From Microbispora hainanensis (GTDB lineage: Bacteria; Actinomycetota; Actinomycetes; Streptosporangiales; Streptosporangiaceae), in the NCBI RefSeq assembly GCF_006874475.1, contig NZ_VIRM01000022.1, positions 62,001 through 126,000 on the forward strand: a stretch of DNA of 64,000 nucleotides, read 5' to 3'. Positions 56,899 through 64,000 of this stretch are shown piece by piece. The number at the start of each line of letters is the position of its first letter. Positions within the stretch are counted from its first letter, which is position 1. The position numbers and the translations under genes were made by a program. The notes beneath the pieces were generated by a model, which did no database searches, was not told the DNA's origin, and worked only from the letters and a program-made list of their open reading frames with translations.

Positions 56899-58908
56899 AT
56901 GACAACGGTCATCGGAGTGGACGTCGGCGGCACCTTCACCGACCTCGTCCTCCACGACGCCGCGACCGGCGAGATCAGGGTCGCGAAACAGCCCACCACG
57001 CCGTCCGCGCCGGAACGCGGGGTCCTCGCCGCGGTCGACGCGGCGGTGCCCGCGGATCTGCTCGCGCGCTGCCGCCACTTCGTGCACGGCACCACCGTGG
57101 GCCTCAACGCGCTGCTCGAAAGACGCGGCGCGACCGTGGGCCTGATCACCACGGCCGGGTTCCGCGACGTGCTGGAGATCCGCAGGGGCGACCGCGACGA
57201 CCCCTACGACCTGTTCTGGACCCCGCCGCCGCCGCTCGTGCCCCGGCGGCTGCGTCTGGAGGTGGCCGAGCGGGTGGCCGCCGACGGCTCGGTCGTACGC
57301 GACCTGGAGCCGGAGGACGTGCGGCGGGCCGCCGAGACGTTCGCCGCCGAGGGCGTGGACGCCGTCGCGATCGTGCTGGTCAACTCCTACGCCAACCCCG
57401 CGCACGAGGCGCGGGCGGCCGAGCTGCTCAGGCAGGCCGGGTTCGCCGGGCCGGTCTCGCTGTCGCACGAGGTGTCGGGGGAATACCGGGAGTACGAGCG
57501 CACCTGCACCACGGTCGTGGACGCCTTCGTCCGCCACCGCATGGGCCCCTACCTGCACAACCTCGACCGCGAGCTGCGCGCGAGGGGGTTCGCGGGCGAG
57601 CTGCTCGTGACCCGGTCCGGCGGCGGCGCGCTGGCGCTGGCCGAGGCCGCGGCCCGGCCGTTCGAGACGATCCTGTCCGGCCCGGTGGCCGGGGCCGCCG
57701 CCACCGCCCGCCTGGCCGCCTCGCTCGGTCCCTCCCTCGGCATCGGCACGGCCGTCGCCGCCGACGTGGGCGGCACCAGCTTCGACACCGCGCTCATCGA
57801 GGACGGGCGGCTCCCGCTGCTCTACCAGGGCGAGGTCGTCGGCCTGCCGCTGCAGAGCCCCTGGGTGGACGTGCGGTCGGTGGGCGCGGGCGGCGGCTCG
57901 ATCGCGTACGCCGACGCGGGCGGCCTGCTGCGCGTCGGCCCGCGCAGCGCGGGCGCCGACCCCGGGCCCGCCTGCTACCAGCGGGGCGGGACCGAGCCCA
58001 CGGTGACCGACGCCGCCCTGCACCTCGGCATGATCCCCCGCGGCCACATCTCCGGCGGCATCGAGCTGTCCGAGGACGCGGCGGCCCGCGCGCTGGCGCC
58101 GCTCACCGGCCCCACGGGCATCGACGGCGTGGACGCGGTCGCGGTGGGCGTGATCAGGATCGCCGCCGCGCACATGGCCCAGGCCGTACGCGGCGTGACC
58201 GTGGAGCGGGGCGTGGACCCGCGCGGCGGGGCCGTCGTCGCCTTCGGCGGCGCGGGGCCGGTGTTCGGCTGCCTGCTCGCCGACGAGCTCGACGTCGACA
58301 CCGTGGTCGTGCCGCCCAACGCGGGCAATTTCTCCGCCGTCGGCCTGGTGCAGGCCGACATCGTGCGGACGGCCGCCCGCACGATGGTGCGCCCCCTGGA
58401 CGACGAGGCGCTGCCGTTGGTCGAGCGGGTGACGGAGACGCTGTTCGAACGGCTCGCGCAGCCCGGAGCCGTACGCGAGGTGGACCTCGACCTGCGCCAC
58501 CGGGGTCAGGAGCACACGCTGACGATCCCGGTGCGGCTGGGCGAGGACGACGTGGCGGCCGTGTCCGCCCGGTTCTCCGAGGCGTACCACCGGGCCTTCG
58601 GCCACACCCTGCCCGACCCGCTGGAGATCGTCACGGTGCGGGCGACCGGCCGGGTGGTCCTCGACGCGGACCGTCCGATGGTGCCCGCCCCGCCGTCCGG
58701 CGAGAGCGGGCGGGGGACGACGCGGCTGTGGTCGTTCCGCCGGGGTGCCTGGACCGAGGCCCCGGTCGTACGGCGGGAGGACCTGGACGGCGTGGCCGAG
58801 GGCCCGCTGCTGGTGGTGGAGCCGACCGCGACGACCTATGTGGACGCCGGATTCGCGGCGGAGACGCACGAGAGCGGCTGCCTCGTGATCACACGGAAGG
58901 ACCGCTGA
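56899..58908 (+). CDS. hyuA: Hydantoinase/5-oxoprolinase subunit A (HyuA)
   Basis: A 669-residue HyuA: TTVIGVDVGGTFTDLVLHD (phosphate-1), HGTTVGLNALLERRGATVGL, LSHEVSGEYREYERTCTTV, VAADVGGTSFDTAL (phosphate-2), SVGAGGGSIAYAD, ACYQRGGTEPTVTDA. It cleaves a cyclic amide with ATP, with HyuB as partner. The C-terminal domain (residues ~500-669) is as expected for full-length members. ATG 56899 lacks a ribosome binding site but TACGTT (56886-56891) lies seven bases before, so the message may be leaderless. Its stop overlaps HyuB. Confidence 0.93.
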   Translation: MTTVIGVDVGGTFTDLVLHDAATGEIRVAKQPTTPSAPERGVLAAVDAAVPADLLARCRHFVHGTTVGLNALLERRGATVGLITTAGFRDVLEIRRGDRDDPYDLFWTPPPPLVPRRLRLEVAERVAADGSVVRDLEPEDVRRAAETFAAEGVDAVAIVLVNSYANPAHEARAAELLRQAGFAGPVSLSHEVSGEYREYERTCTTVVDAFVRHRMGPYLHNLDRELRARGFAGELLVTRSGGGALALAEAAARPFETILSGPVAGAAATARLAASLGPSLGIGTAVAADVGGTSFDTALIEDGRLPLLYQGEVVGLPLQSPWVDVRSVGAGGGSIAYADAGGLLRVGPRSAGADPGPACYQRGGTEPTVTDAALHLGMIPRGHISGGIELSEDAAARALAPLTGPTGIDGVDAVAVGVIRIAAAHMAQAVRGVTVERGVDPRGGAVVAFGGAGPVFGCLLADELDVDTVVVPPNAGNFSAVGLVQADIVRTAARTMVRPLDDEALPLVERVTETLFERLAQPGAVREVDLDLRHRGQEHTLTIPVRLGEDDVAAVSARFSEAYHRAFGHTLPDPLEIVTVRATGRVVLDADRPMVPAPPSGESGRGTTRLWSFRRGAWTEAPVVRREDLDGVAEGPLLVVEPTATTYVDAGFAAETHESGCLVITRKDR

Positions 58909-60617
58909 TGACCATCGTCCGCACCCGATACGCGGAGGTCCACCCCGGACTTGGCGAGGGCGCCGACCCCGTCACCACCGAGATCATCCGGCAGGGCCTC
59001 AACGCGGCCGCCGACCAGATGAAGCAGTCGCTGATCCGCACCGCGTTCTCGCCGATCATCTACGAGGCGCTCGACTTCGCCGTCGCCTTCTACGACGCCG
59101 ACATGTGCATGCTGGCGCAGGCCCCGACGCTGCCGGCGTTCATGGGCACGCTCGGCTTCTGCGTGCGGGAGGCCGTCGAGGGCGTCGGCGGCCCTGCCGC
59201 GCTCAGCCCCGGCGACGTGATCCTCTACAACGACCCGTACGGCACCGGCTCCCACCCTCAGGACGCGGCGATGGTGGTGCCGATCTTCCACGAGGACACG
59301 CTGGTCGCCTACTCGGCCATCAAGGCCCACTGGCTCGACATCGGCGGCAAGGACCCTTACTGCACCGACACGGTCGACGTCCACCAGGAAGGCACGATCT
59401 TCCCCGGCGTCAAGCTCTACGACGCCGGGCGGCTGGTCAGCGACGTCTACCGGATGATCCTGGCCAACAGCCGGATGCCCGAGATGGTCATCGGGGACAT
59501 CAACGCGATGGTGGCCGGGGCGCGCACCGGGGCCGAGGCCCTCGGCGCGCTGGTGCGCAGGCACGGACTCGACACCTTCCGCCGCTGCGTCGCCCGCATG
59601 TACGCCCATGGCGAGGCGCTGGTGCGCGGCTGGTTCGAGCGCCTGCCCGACGGCGTCTACGAGGCGTCCAGCGTCATCGACTCCGACGGCGTGAACGGCA
59701 CGCCGATCCCGTTCGGCGTCCGGGTCGTCGTGGAGGGCTCGTCGGTGACCGTCGACCTGACCGACTGCCCCGACCAGGTCGGCGGGCCGGTCAACTGCCC
59801 GCTGCCGTCCACCGTGGCGGCGGTGCGGATCGCGGTGGCCTTCCTCGCCGGGGCCGGTGAGCAGCCCAACGAGGGCCACTTCCGCCCGCTGGAGCTGGTC
59901 ACCAGGCTCGGCTCGCTGTTCCACCCCGTACGGCCCGCGCCCTGCTTCATGTACGGCATCCCCTCCGACCACGCCATCGAGCTGATCATCAAGGCGCTGG
60001 CGGAAGCCGTGCCGGAATCGGTGCCCGCCGCCAGCGGCGGGGACATCAACGCCCTGGTGTGGTGGGGCAACCGCGAGGCGACCGGCGAGCCGTGGGCCGA
60101 CGGCGCACCCCACCCGGTGGGCCAGGGCGCCTCGCCGTCGGGCGACGGCGCGAGCGCGCTCATGTACATCTCGGAGTCGGCCACCCGCTTCACCCCGGCC
60201 GAGGTGTGGGAGGCGCGCAACCCCTGGCGGATCGAGCGGCTCGCCCTGGCCGAGGACTCCGGCGGCCCCGGCCGGCACCGCGGCGGCCTGGGTCTCGACC
60301 TGTCCTTCCGCATCCTGGAGGACCAGTACCTCACCGCGGGCCTGGCCAGGACGGCGCTGGAGCCCTGGGGCCTGGAGGGCGGCCTGCCCGGCCGGCCCAA
60401 CCGGCTCACGGTGGAGTATCCCGACGGGCGCGCCGAGGACTTCTCGCTGAAGACGCGGATCTTCCTGCCCAAGGGCGCGGTCGTGCACCTGCGCACCGGC
60501 TCCGGCGGCGGGTACGGCCCGCCGGAAGAGCGCGATCCCGAGGCCGTGCGGGCCGACCTGCGGGAGGGCTACATCACCGCCGGGCACGCCGCACGGCACT
60601 ACCCGCACGCGCTGTGA
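58908..60617 (+). CDS. hyuB: Hydantoinase/5-oxoprolinase subunit B (HyuB)
   Basis: A 569-residue HyuB: DPVTTEIIRQGLNAAADQMK, SPIIYEALDFAVAFYDAD, GDVILYNDPYGTGSHPQDA, WLDIGGKDP, VYRMILANSRMPEMVIGDINA, LTDCPDQVGGPVNCPLPST, and the C-terminal RIFLPKGAVVHLRTGSGGGYG. These define the partner subunit of HyuA. ATG overlaps the hyuA stop by 1 base (TGATG). The gene ends in a hairpin shared with the convergent DUF742 gene. Confidence 0.95.
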   Translation: MTIVRTRYAEVHPGLGEGADPVTTEIIRQGLNAAADQMKQSLIRTAFSPIIYEALDFAVAFYDADMCMLAQAPTLPAFMGTLGFCVREAVEGVGGPAALSPGDVILYNDPYGTGSHPQDAAMVVPIFHEDTLVAYSAIKAHWLDIGGKDPYCTDTVDVHQEGTIFPGVKLYDAGRLVSDVYRMILANSRMPEMVIGDINAMVAGARTGAEALGALVRRHGLDTFRRCVARMYAHGEALVRGWFERLPDGVYEASSVIDSDGVNGTPIPFGVRVVVEGSSVTVDLTDCPDQVGGPVNCPLPSTVAAVRIAVAFLAGAGEQPNEGHFRPLELVTRLGSLFHPVRPAPCFMYGIPSDHAIELIIKALAEAVPESVPAASGGDINALVWWGNREATGEPWADGAPHPVGQGASPSGDGASALMYISESATRFTPAEVWEARNPWRIERLALAEDSGGPGRHRGGLGLDLSFRILEDQYLTAGLARTALEPWGLEGGLPGRPNRLTVEYPDGRAEDFSLKTRIFLPKGAVVHLRTGSGGGYGPPEERDPEAVRADLREGYITAGHAARHYPHAL

Positions 60618-60636
60618 CGCGGCAGGTCACAGCGCG
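60608..60636. terminator. Bidirectional hairpin at the convergent hyuB/DUF742 ends
   Basis: An 11-bp perfect stem (60608-60618 with 60626-60636) with a 7-nt loop. The stop codons of both genes lie in it. There is no T-run, so termination strength is uncertain. Confidence 0.6.
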
Positions 60637-60998
60637 CGCAGGCCGCTGATCACCTCGGACAGGATGCCGGGCGTGGGGAAGCGCGCGACGTTGGCGGGTG
60701 GGCGCACCTGCACGAGCCCCTGCTCGTGGAGGTCGCCCACCAGCACGCGTACGACGCCGAGCGGCAGGTCGATCGCCGCGGCGATGTCCGCCAGCGACGC
60801 CGGGCGGGCGCACAGGCTGAGGATCATCCACTGTTCGGGACCGAGGCTCACCGGCGTCGGCCCGCCGGTCGCGGTCACGATGGCGACGAGGTCGATCTCC
60901 TGGCTGGAGGGCCGCACGCGTCCGCGGGTCAGGGCGTAGGCCGGCACGATCGGCCCGGCCTCCTCGTCCAGCCACTGGTCCTGCATGCGTTCCGTCAC
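60627..60998 (-). CDS. DUF742 family protein (conservon component)
   Basis: A 123-residue protein: RVRPSSQEIDLVAIVTATGG, MILSLCARPASLADIAAAIDLPLGVVRVLVGDLHEQGLVQVRPP. This is the DUF742 winged-helix domain (CvnC in Streptomyces conservons). It is translated after the kinase gene with overlapping GTGA and has GGAGGA upstream. In complete conservons DUF742 comes with a roadblock protein and a small GTPase; neither is next to it. It probably relays the kinase-like signal, but the partner is unknown. Confidence 0.9.
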   Translation of the reverse strand: MTERMQDQWLDEEAGPIVPAYALTRGRVRPSSQEIDLVAIVTATGGPTPVSLGPEQWMILSLCARPASLADIAAAIDLPLGVVRVLVGDLHEQGLVQVRPPANVARFPTPGILSEVISGLRAL

Positions 60999-63007
60999 TT
61001 TCGGTCCTCCTCGCCGGTGTTCTCGTTCTCCTGAGGCCCCCGCTGCAGCGAGGCGAGGATGATGTCCTCCGGGGTGACCTCTCCCGCGGCGAGACGGGCG
61101 AGATCGGGATCCTTGGGGCCCACCATGAGCCCGGATGGGATCAGCACGATGGCGGTCGTTCCTCCATAGGGCGAGGGCCGCAGGGTCACGCGGATGTCCC
61201 GCCGTGCGGCCAGGCGCGCGACGACGAACAGTCCCATGCGGTCGGTGTCCGCGATGTCGAACTCCGGCGGGTCGGCCAGCCGTTCGTTCAGCTCCTCGAG
61301 CCGCTCCTTGGTCATGCCGAGCCCGCGGTCCTCGATCTCGACCGCGAAGCCCATGCCGACGAGCTCCCCGCGCACCGACACGGAGGTGTGCGGCGGCGAG
61401 AAGATCGTGGCGTTCTCGATCAGCTCGGCGATGAGGTGGATGACGTCGGCCACCGCGGCGCCGTCGAGCCCGTGGTCCTCCATCGGCAGCACGTTGACCC
61501 GGGCGTAGTCCTCCACCTCGGCCGCGGCCCCGCGTACGACGTCGTACATCGGGACGGGCTTGCGCCAGGCGCGTCCGGGGGCGTTGCCCGACAGGATGAT
61601 CAGGCCCTCGGCGTGGCGGCGCATGCGGGTCGTCAGGTGGTCGAGCCGGAACAGCTCTTCCAGCATGTCCGGGTCCGTCGTGTGCCGCTGCATGCCGTGC
61701 AGCTGGGTCCGCTGCCGGTGCAGCAGCGTCTGGCTGCGCCGCGCCAGGTTGAGGAAGACCTGGCTGACACCCCGCTGCAGGCGGGCCTGCCCGATCGCGG
61801 CCTCCACCGCGGTCTCCTGCACGGTGGAGAAGGCCCGGCCCACGTCCTGGATCTCGGCGGTCCCGCCCACGGTCTGCAGCGGAGGCGCCTCGGTGGCCAC
61901 GTCGACGTCCTCGCCCCGCTTGAGCTTGACCAGCACGCCCGGCAGCCGCTTGTTCGCGAGGTCGAGCGCGGCCTGCCGCAGGTCGGCCAGCTCGCGGGCG
62001 AGCCGTCCGCCGACCCGCAGCGAGATCAGGATCGAGGCGACGACCGCGAGGAGTCCGAAGCCTCCGGCCAGCACGGCCCGCCGCAGGATCGAGTCGGCGA
62101 TCGGCGCGGCGCGCTCGGCGAGCAGGGCCGCCGCCTGGGTCTGCGCCTTCTGGAACGACTCGGCCAGGTCGTCGGAGGTCGACTGCCACACCTGCTGCGT
62201 ACGCGCCGAGAGCTTGGGCGCGGCGATGATCTGCTCTTCCTGCAGCCGCAGCCGCTGGTAGAGCGGAGTGGTGATCAGGTTGACGTGGAGCTGCCGCAGG
62301 CCGGCGTCCAGCTCGGGCAGCGCCTGGTCGATGAGGAACCGGCGGTTGCCCACGAGCTGGGTGAACAGCTTGCGTTCCTCGTCGTTGAAGCCGCCCGACG
62401 GGCCGACCGCCGCCTCCAGCGCCTGCTCCCGGGTCAGCAGCTCCTTGGCGTACCCGAGCGAGATCACCACGCGCGACTGCTGGTAGATCGGGATGTCGTC
62501 GATCAGCGCCAGGCTGTAGTGCATGCGGTAGATCGAGTCGCTGACCAGGTTGTAGGTCTCGATGGCACGCAGCCGCTCGGACAGCCCCTCGTCGATCTCC
62601 GCCCGGATCTCGTCGATCTGGCTGAGGCCCGACAGCATCTCGTCGACCTGCGTGCGCATGGCCGGAGTGGTGGCCGAGCGGGAGGCGTCCGACAGGGCCA
62701 GCGTCCGGACCTGTTGCCTGGTCTTGTCCGTCCGCTGGCGCTGGAGGACCATGGCGTCGCGGTCGGTCGTCCGGTGCGAGCCGAGGTAGCGGGCCGTGGT
62801 CAGGCGCTCGGCCTGAAGATCGACGATCAGGGAGTCGGCGGGCCGCCGGAGCGTGGACCACAGCGTGTTGTAGGTGCGCAGGCTCAGGCTCTCGCCGATC
62901 GTGACGCCGGCGGTCACAGCCCACAGAGCGATCAGTGAGAAGAGTGGTACGAGCAGCAGGCCGATGAGCCGGGACCTGATCGGCCGGTCACGCCTGCGCG
63001 GACTCAT
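60995..63007 (-). CDS. NIT-domain sensor histidine kinase-like protein (conservon CvnA type)
   Basis: A 670-residue membrane sensor. TM1 at ~13-40 (LIGLLLVPLFSLIALWAV), an extracellular nitrate/nitrite-sensing (NIT) region (~45-310), TM2 (LAGGFGLLAVVASILISL), a HAMP-like linker, then a dimerisation region (QVFLNLARRSQTLLHRQRTQL) and an HATPase domain with N-box LIAELIENATIFSPP and G-box VEIEDRGLGMT. There is no clear phospho-accepting H-box. Actinomycete conservons use such a kinase with roadblock, DUF742 and GTPase proteins. ATG 63007 is chosen for GAGG five bases upstream. It lies divergently between the hydantoin island and the second SBP gene. Confidence 0.9.
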   Translation of the reverse strand: MSPRRRDRPIRSRLIGLLLVPLFSLIALWAVTAGVTIGESLSLRTYNTLWSTLRRPADSLIVDLQAERLTTARYLGSHRTTDRDAMVLQRQRTDKTRQQVRTLALSDASRSATTPAMRTQVDEMLSGLSQIDEIRAEIDEGLSERLRAIETYNLVSDSIYRMHYSLALIDDIPIYQQSRVVISLGYAKELLTREQALEAAVGPSGGFNDEERKLFTQLVGNRRFLIDQALPELDAGLRQLHVNLITTPLYQRLRLQEEQIIAAPKLSARTQQVWQSTSDDLAESFQKAQTQAAALLAERAAPIADSILRRAVLAGGFGLLAVVASILISLRVGGRLARELADLRQAALDLANKRLPGVLVKLKRGEDVDVATEAPPLQTVGGTAEIQDVGRAFSTVQETAVEAAIGQARLQRGVSQVFLNLARRSQTLLHRQRTQLHGMQRHTTDPDMLEELFRLDHLTTRMRRHAEGLIILSGNAPGRAWRKPVPMYDVVRGAAAEVEDYARVNVLPMEDHGLDGAAVADVIHLIAELIENATIFSPPHTSVSVRGELVGMGFAVEIEDRGLGMTKERLEELNERLADPPEFDIADTDRMGLFVVARLAARRDIRVTLRPSPYGGTTAIVLIPSGLMVGPKDPDLARLAAGEVTPEDIILASLQRGPQENENTGEEDRK

Positions 63008-63183
63008 GGCACCTCGCCCAATGAGGGACAAGCCTCACATAAAACCTTTTTGCGACAGGGATAGAGACTAGCAGTGAAGGTGTGCCGGATGAGGGGCCTG
63101 TGATCGGTTGGCCGGAAATATCGTGTCCAATCGTGATCTTGCAGTAGCGTCGATCATGGTAGACACGGAAAGGACCCGCACGC

Positions 63184-64000
63184 ATGCGCCGCTTACTCGT
63201 GCTGGGAGTGATGGCCGTGCTGGCCCTGGCGGGCTGCGGCGGAGGCGAGGTCCGGGAGATCTCGGCCGCGAACCTCCCCTCGACGAAGGACTCCACCTTC
63301 GTCTACCTGTCCAATCTGGACGTCGTCACCGACTGGGATCCGGCGAGCTCGTACTCCAACGAGATCATGGCGATGCAGAACGTCTACGACTCGCTGACGA
63401 TGTACAACCCCCGGACGCGCCGGGCCGCGCCACGCCTGGCCGAGCGCTGGCAGGCGTCGACCGACGGCAAGGTCTGGACCTTCACCCTGCGGTCCGGCGT
63501 GGTCTTCCACACCGGGCGGCCGGTGGACGCCGCCGCGGTCAAGGCGTCCGTCGAGCGCACCAAGCGGATGGGCGCCGGCGCGGCCTACGTCTGGGACTCC
63601 GTCCAGCAGATCACGGTCAAGGACCCGCTCACCGTGGAGTTCCGGCTGAAGTACGCGGCACCGCTCGACCTGATCGCCTCCTCCGACTACGCCGCATACG
63701 TCTACGACACCCGGGCGGCGGGCACGGGCGACCTCAAGAAGTGGTTCCAGGCCGGCCGCGACGCGGGCTCGGGGCCCTACACGGTGGCGAGCTGGAAGAA
63801 GGGCCGCGAGAAGGAACTGGTGCTGCGCGCCTTCGACCGCTACTGGGGCGGCTGGGAGGGCCCGCACTACCGGAACATCGAGTTCCGCGTGACGCCCGAC
63901 CTCGACCGGGCCTACCGGCTGCTGCTGCGCGGCGAGGCGAGCTTCGTGGAGCGGCTGAACCCCGATCTGTTCCGCCGGGCCCGCGGGACCGCGGGCGTCC
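63184..64000 (+). CDS. Second SBP family 5 lipoprotein, partial at window end, TTA codon 4
   Basis: The frame begins MRRLLVLGVMAVLALAGCGG (lipobox LAGC, Cys 18) and runs off the window. The mature part is closely similar to the lipoprotein at 49981 (NLDVVTDWDPASSYSNE, YDTRAAGTGDLKKWF, DAGSGPYTVASWKKGRE, SFVERLNPDLF), so it is a recent paralogue. Codon 4 is TTA (63193-63195). Divergent from the kinase gene, with a 176-bp gap. A further ABC importer probably follows outside the window. Confidence 0.92.
   Translation, partial: MRRLLVLGVMAVLALAGCGGGEVREISAANLPSTKDSTFVYLSNLDVVTDWDPASSYSNEIMAMQNVYDSLTMYNPRTRRAAPRLAERWQASTDGKVWTFTLRSGVVFHTGRPVDAAAVKASVERTKRMGAGAAYVWDSVQQITVKDPLTVEFRLKYAAPLDLIASSDYAAYVYDTRAAGTGDLKKWFQAGRDAGSGPYTVASWKKGREKELVLRAFDRYWGGWEGPHYRNIEFRVTPDLDRAYRLLLRGEASFVERLNPDLFRRARGTAGV

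Overview
The window is 64 kb of very high-GC actinomycete chromosome. The signs are GTG/TTG starts, TAnnnT -10 boxes next to start codons (leaderless transcripts), a mycosin, a WhiB7 with an attenuated leader, AdnAB, a mycoredoxin, a UPF0182 protein and a DtxR/IdeR-type iron box. A small dispersed element inside one operon (53485-53565) resembles N-termini I remember from Streptosporangiaceae, so I favour that family (Nonomuraea, Streptosporangium, Microbispora and relatives); this is an inference, not a search result. There is no CRISPR array, prophage, insertion sequence or rRNA.

Layout. 1-7.8 kb: the end of a mycosin, an alkyltransferase-like repair protein, a TagF-like wall-polymer transferase, LspA, two small membrane proteins and a divergent SDR/XRE-regulator pair. 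7.9-31 kb and on to 43.8 kb: a core block that, from memory, follows the Mycobacterium tuberculosis Rv3202c-Rv3193c order: adnA, adnB, nudC, mycoredoxin, uvrD2, whiB7, ABC1 kinase, ThiF-like protein, DUF2342 protein, PDZ/Lon-type protease, UPF0182. It is interrupted between adnB and nudC by an accessory segment (14.35-23.9 kb): a Uma2 nuclease-like gene, a lipoprotein, a TetR/ABC-exporter unit whose ATPase gene has lost its core, and a four-gene NRPS-independent siderophore operon under a near-consensus iron box. 43.9-44.3 kb: two almost identical initiator tRNAs, each with its own promoter and terminator.

44.3-60.6 kb is a catabolic island: two PucR regulators, a DadA-like FAD oxidoreductase, a DUF917 (S-methyl thiohydantoin desulfurase family) protein, a short HyuA, a complete Dpp/Opp-type ABC importer and a HyuA/HyuB pair. 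Together they look like uptake and ring opening of a hydantoin-, thiohydantoin- or oxoproline-like compound; the substrate cannot be read from sequence. 60.6-63 kb holds a reduced conservon (NIT-domain kinase plus DUF742 protein), and the window ends inside a second substrate-binding lipoprotein paralogous to the island's own, with a TTA codon near its start.

Most notable signals: the whiB7 leader (WhiB7-type promoter, 102-codon upstream frame, competing hairpins and a perfect 12-bp terminator stem); the siderophore operon, which has an ATP-grasp enzyme besides two IucA/IucC synthetases; the hydantoin island with a perfect 9-bp-arm palindrome; the gutted ABC ATPase; the repeat element acting as a translational coupler between two ABC genes; and TTA codons early in three genes.
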